Assembly (NCBI RefSeq): GCF_030816915.1
Contig: NZ_JAUSYN010000002.1
Location: 806,001-870,000, forward strand
Reading direction: 5' to 3'
Length of the DNA: 64,000 bases
DNA from: Streptomyces sp. B3I8
GTDB taxonomy: Bacteria > Actinomycetota > Actinomycetes > Streptomycetales > Streptomycetaceae
A program made the translations under genes and the position numbers. The notes beneath the pieces are model-generated. The model saw only the letters and a list, made by a program, of their open reading frames with translations. It had not been told where the DNA came from and searched no databases. Below, one piece after another: positions 61,052-64,000 of this stretch (the stretch's first letter is position 1; the number at the start of each line of letters is the position of its first letter).

Positions 61052-61867
61052 TCAGGTCGTGGTCCGGCGCATCAGCAGGTCCCGCAGTTCGCGGGTGTGC
61101 CGACGGCTGACCTGGAGTTCCTCGCTGCCTACCAGGACGCTCACGGTCCCGGCGTCCAGCCGGAGTTCGACGACGTGGCGCAATGCGACGAGGTGGCGGC
61201 GGTGGATGCGGACGAAGCCGCGGGCCCGCCAGCGCTCCTCCAGCGTGGAGAGCGGGATGCGGACCAGGTGGCTGCCCTGCGGGGTGTGCAGCCGGGCGTA
61301 GTCGCCCTGCGCCTCGACGTGGGTGATGTCCTCGATGGGCACGAAGCGGGTGACGCCGCCGAGTTCGACCGGTATGTGGTCGGGGTCGGGTTCGTGCACG
61401 GGTATGCGCGGCGGAGCGCCCTTGGCGGCCGCGTCCTGGGCGTTGGAGTCCTGGGCGGGCGCGCCCTCGGCGGGGACGTCCTTGAGTTGTGCGGCCCGGC
61501 GGACGGCCTCCGCGAGCCGTTCCCGGCGCACCGGCTTGAGCACATAGTCGACGGCCTTGAGGTCGAACGCCTGGACGGCGAAGCCCTCGTGGGCGGTGAC
61601 GAACACGACGAGCGGGGGGCGGGCGAACCCGGTGAGCAGCCGGGCCAGGTCGAGGCCGTCCAGGCCGGGCATGTGGATGTCGAGGAAGACGACGTCGATC
61701 GCGTCGGGTCCGTCCGGACCGGACTCCAGTGCGCGGTTGATGCGGCGCAGCGCCTCGGTGGCGTCGCTCGCCCCCTCGGCGCCGGCGATCCTGGGGTCGG
61801 CGTTGAGCAGGTAGAGGAGCTCTTCGAGCGAGGGACGTTCGTCGTCGACGGCGAGAGCGCGCAGCAT
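61052..61867 (-). CDS. LytTR-family response regulator
   Basis: 271 residues: receiver domain (1-120) with acidic pocket DDE (8-10), phospho-acceptor Asp63 in VVFLDIHMPGLDG and Lys111 in YVLKPV; an Ala/Pro-rich linker with AQD repeats (about 130-150); and a LytTR DNA-binding domain (about 165-271) with RFVPIEDITHVEAQGDYARLHT and FVRIHRRHLVALRHV. It pairs with the LytS kinase three genes downstream and probably controls the symporter. LytTR proteins bind spaced direct repeats, which I did not find by eye. Confidence 0.92.
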   Translation of the reverse strand: MLRALAVDDERPSLEELLYLLNADPRIAGAEGASDATEALRRINRALESGPDGPDAIDVVFLDIHMPGLDGLDLARLLTGFARPPLVVFVTAHEGFAVQAFDLKAVDYVLKPVRRERLAEAVRRAAQLKDVPAEGAPAQDSNAQDAAAKGAPPRIPVHEPDPDHIPVELGGVTRFVPIEDITHVEAQGDYARLHTPQGSHLVRIPLSTLEERWRARGFVRIHRRHLVALRHVVELRLDAGTVSVLVGSEELQVSRRHTRELRDLLMRRTTT

Positions 61868-61944
61868 GAAGGTGGAGTGTAGGGGCGATTGGTTCGTCGG
61901 GACATGTGCCGAACGCGGAGGTTGTCGCTGGATACAGTGCGGCC

Positions 61945-62466
61945 ATGAACAGCAGGCCGGGCGGTTTCGACGCCCTCGACCGCCAGATCGTCACCGCGCT
62001 CACGGCGAACGCGCGGTCCAGCTTCGCCGAGATCGGCTCCGCGGTCGGACTGTCGGCGACGGCGGTCAAGCGCCGGGTGGACCGGTTGCGGGAGACGGGG
62101 GTGATCACCGGGTTCACGGCCACGGTGAAGCCGTCGGCGCTGGGCTGGCGCACGGAGGCGTACGTGGAGGTGTACTGCGAGGGTGCGGCGCCGCCGCGCC
62201 GGCTCGCGGAAGTGGTGCGCAACCACCCGGAGATCGCGGCGGCGATGACGGTGACAGGGGGCGCGGACGCGCTGCTGCACGTGCGGGCGCGGGACGTGGA
62301 GCACTTCGAGGAGGTGCTGGAGCGGATCCGGGCGGAGCCGTTCATCCGCAAGACGGTCAGTTGGATGGTCCTCTCCCACCTGCTGCCGGAGAGTGTGGAG
62401 GCGGGCGCGAGCCAGGCCGCCCCGCAGGGGGAGGGGGCGTCGGCGAGCGGGCCCGACGAGGGCTGA
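61945..62466 (+). CDS. Lrp/AsnC-family regulator
   Basis: 173 residues: winged-HTH LDRQIVTALTANARSSFAEIGSAVGLSATAVKRRVDRLRETGVITGF (about 9-55) and an AsnC-type RAM ligand domain (about 65-150) with AAAMTVTGGADALLHVRARDVEHFEEVLERI. It regulates amino-acid-related genes in general, but no target is evident next to it. ATG 61945 lacks a strong ribosome-binding site, so a leaderless transcript is possible; the divergent LytTR gene starts 77 nt away. Confidence 0.88.
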   Translation: MNSRPGGFDALDRQIVTALTANARSSFAEIGSAVGLSATAVKRRVDRLRETGVITGFTATVKPSALGWRTEAYVEVYCEGAAPPRRLAEVVRNHPEIAAAMTVTGGADALLHVRARDVEHFEEVLERIRAEPFIRKTVSWMVLSHLLPESVEAGASQAAPQGEGASASGPDEG

Positions 62467-62637
62467 ACGGAGAGCGGAGGGCGGGCAGTCGGACCGCGAG
62501 TACCGCTGGGCGGACGCTTCCGTACCGGATATCGGATTGGCAAAGGAGGCCGACCGCCCCTGTTCTCAGGGACCTCACAGCGACAAGGATCCCCGTAGCC
62601 ATCGGAAGATTCGTCACGATGTACGGGGAGGTCCCTC

Positions 62638-64000
62638 TTGAGGGGTATGAGACCGACGAAGCGAGCCACCGCGCTCGGCTCCGCCGGAGCGCTCGTCACA
62701 GCGGCGGCACTGATAGCCGGGGCCGTGGCGGCACCGTCGGCCACCGCCGACACGCGCCACGGCCAGGGTCACGGCAGCGAGGCGTACGGCGCCTCGGTCG
62801 CCGCCGCGCGGGCCGCGAAGGCCGGGATCGACTGGCGGGACTGTCCGGCCGACTGGGGGCTCGCCGCGCCGATCCAGTGCGGCTGGGTCAGCGTCCCCGT
62901 CGACTACGCCAAGCCGAACGGCAAGCAGATCGAGCTCGCCGTCGACCGCATCGGCAACACCGGCACCGCGCGCGAGCGCCAGGGTGCCCTCGTCTACAAC
63001 CCGGGCGGCCCCGGCGCCTCCGGGCTGCGCTTCCCGGCCCGCGTCACCGCGAAGAACCCGGTCTGGGCCGATGTCGCCAAGGCCTACGACTTCGTGGGCT
63101 TCGACCCGCGCGGTGTCGGCCACTCCGCGCCCATCTCCTGCATGGACCCGCAGGAGTTCGTCAAGGCGCCCAAGATGGACCCGGTGCCGGACTCCGAGGC
63201 CGACAAGCAGGCGCAGCGCAAGCTGGCCCGCGAGTACGCCGAGGGCTGCGCCGAGCGCACCGGCCGCGCCATGCTGCAGCAGATGACCACCCCGAACACC
63301 GCCCGCGACCTGGACGTCATCCGGGCCGCGCTGGGCGAGCGCAAGCTCAACTACCTGGGCGTCTCCTACGGCACCTACCTCGGCGCCGTCTACGGCACGC
63401 TCTTCCCGGGGCACCTGCGTCGCATGGTCGTCGACAGCGTGGTCGGCCCCGCGCGGGAGAACATCTGGTACGAGGCCAACCTCAACCAGGACATCGCCTT
63501 CGAGGGCCGCTGGAAGGACTGGGAGGACTGGGTCGCCGAGAACGACGCCGCCTTCCACCTCGGCGACACCCGTGCCGAGGTGCAGCAGCAGTGGCTGAAG
63601 CTGCGCGCCGCGGCGAAGAAGAGCCCGCTCGGCGGGGTCGTCGGCCCGGCCGAGCTGATCTCCTTCTTCCAGAGCGCCCCGTACTACGACTCCTCCTGGG
63701 CACCGGTCGCGAGGGTGTTCAGCAAGTACGTCGCCGGTGACACCCAGGCGCTGGTGGACGCCGCCGCGCCCGACCTCACGGACACCGCGGGCAACATCTC
63801 CTCGGAGAACGGCAACGCGGTCTACACGGCCGTCGAGTGCACCGACGCCAAGTGGCCCACGAGCTGGCGGACCTGGGACCGGGACAACACCCGGCTGAAC
63901 AGGGACTACCCGTTCATGACCTGGGCCAACGCATGGCTGAACCTGCCGTGCGCGACCTGGCCGGTCAAGCAGCAGTCACCGGTGGACGTGCACACCGGCA
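62638..64000 (+). CDS. Secreted alpha/beta-hydrolase (tripeptidyl aminopeptidase type), 3' end cut
   Basis: The first ~454 residues of a SlpD/SlpE-like serine peptidase are present; the gene runs past the window end. A Sec signal peptide (about 4-35) is followed by WRDCPADWGLAAPIQCGWVSVPVDYA, an oxyanion motif NPGGPGASG (about 118-126) and the nucleophile elbow GVSYGTYLG, whose Ser is catalytic. Members release N-terminal tripeptides from extracellular proteins. GGGGAGG lies 6 nt before TTG 62638, which is taken as the start; ATG 62647 is the alternative, 15 nt from that site. Confidence 0.9.
   Translation, partial: MRGMRPTKRATALGSAGALVTAAALIAGAVAAPSATADTRHGQGHGSEAYGASVAAARAAKAGIDWRDCPADWGLAAPIQCGWVSVPVDYAKPNGKQIELAVDRIGNTGTARERQGALVYNPGGPGASGLRFPARVTAKNPVWADVAKAYDFVGFDPRGVGHSAPISCMDPQEFVKAPKMDPVPDSEADKQAQRKLAREYAEGCAERTGRAMLQQMTTPNTARDLDVIRAALGERKLNYLGVSYGTYLGAVYGTLFPGHLRRMVVDSVVGPARENIWYEANLNQDIAFEGRWKDWEDWVAENDAAFHLGDTRAEVQQQWLKLRAAAKKSPLGGVVGPAELISFFQSAPYYDSSWAPVARVFSKYVAGDTQALVDAAAPDLTDTAGNISSENGNAVYTAVECTDAKWPTSWRTWDRDNTRLNRDYPFMTWANAWLNLPCATWPVKQQSPVDVHTG

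Noticed and set aside
62647..62649. ATG as the start of the alpha/beta hydrolase
   Set aside because: It is not excluded, but the ribosome-binding site GGGGAGG is 15 nt away, whereas TTG 62638 is at the usual spacing; kept as an alternative.
1..64000. tRNA, rRNA, origin or integrase genes
   Set aside because: No cloverleaf, rRNA motif, DnaA-box cluster or recombinase motif was seen by eye in either strand.

Overview
The window is high-GC DNA with strong third-position GC bias, GTG/TTG starts and the gene repertoire of a Streptomyces chromosome: paired MurT/GatD, DUF397 proteins, a small DUF6213 protein, LacI-controlled sugar ABC operons, Tat lipoproteins and an ATP-dependent LigB-type DNA ligase. 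No rRNA, tRNA, CRISPR array or intact insertion sequence was seen.

Layout. (1) 1-13.6 kb is mostly sugar catabolism. A LacI regulator (cut by the window edge) diverges from a binding-protein/permease/permease/GH3 operon that matches the streptomycete bxl (xylo-oligosaccharide) layout. A convergent FAH-family/IlvD-Edd pair under a divergent GntR regulator looks like a sugar-acid (Weimberg-like) module. A divergent MarR/flavin monooxygenase pair and small accessory genes follow. (2) 13.8-22.1 kb is a second LacI-ABC operon ending in a secreted GH76 enzyme and an intracellular GH13 alpha-1,6-type glucosidase, closed by a clear hairpin. (3) 22.1-30.5 kb is an unsettled zone: a toxin-like protein with a Fic-type motif and an AT-richer 3' half, an unknown lipoprotein, gene remnants, a WGR/beta-propeller protein, two DUF397 genes and a frameshifted N6-adenine DNA methylase relic. 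TetR genes with strong palindromic operators sit within and next to it. (4) 31-40.5 kb holds a TetR/SDR pair, a full-length phosphoketolase flanked by dispersed intergenic repeats, a DUF779 protein, a secreted phosphodiester-glycosidase-like protein, and a translationally coupled quinone oxidoreductase/acyl-CoA dehydrogenase/acyl-CoA dehydrogenase operon. (5) 40.8-49.2 kb carries a three-domain ARH-phosphatase-ARH fusion, a cupin regulator facing a thioredoxin-reductase-like flavoprotein, LigB/NUDIX, and a semialdehyde dehydrogenase. (6) 49.3-64 kb is core-like: acyl-CoA dehydrogenase/TetR, peptide deformylase, MurT-GatD, phosphofructokinase, a CtaG-family protein, a DUF3455 secreted protein, a LytTR regulator/membrane protein/SSS symporter/LytS kinase operon, an Lrp regulator and a secreted alpha/beta hydrolase cut by the window end.

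The most unusual items are the ARH-DSP-ARH fusion with a degenerate second ARH domain, the Fic-like effector with an LQR/VQR leader, the WGR-propeller protein, the methylase relic, and the large number of short degenerate tandem repeats between genes. All functions are inferred from motifs and context by eye; no database search was possible.
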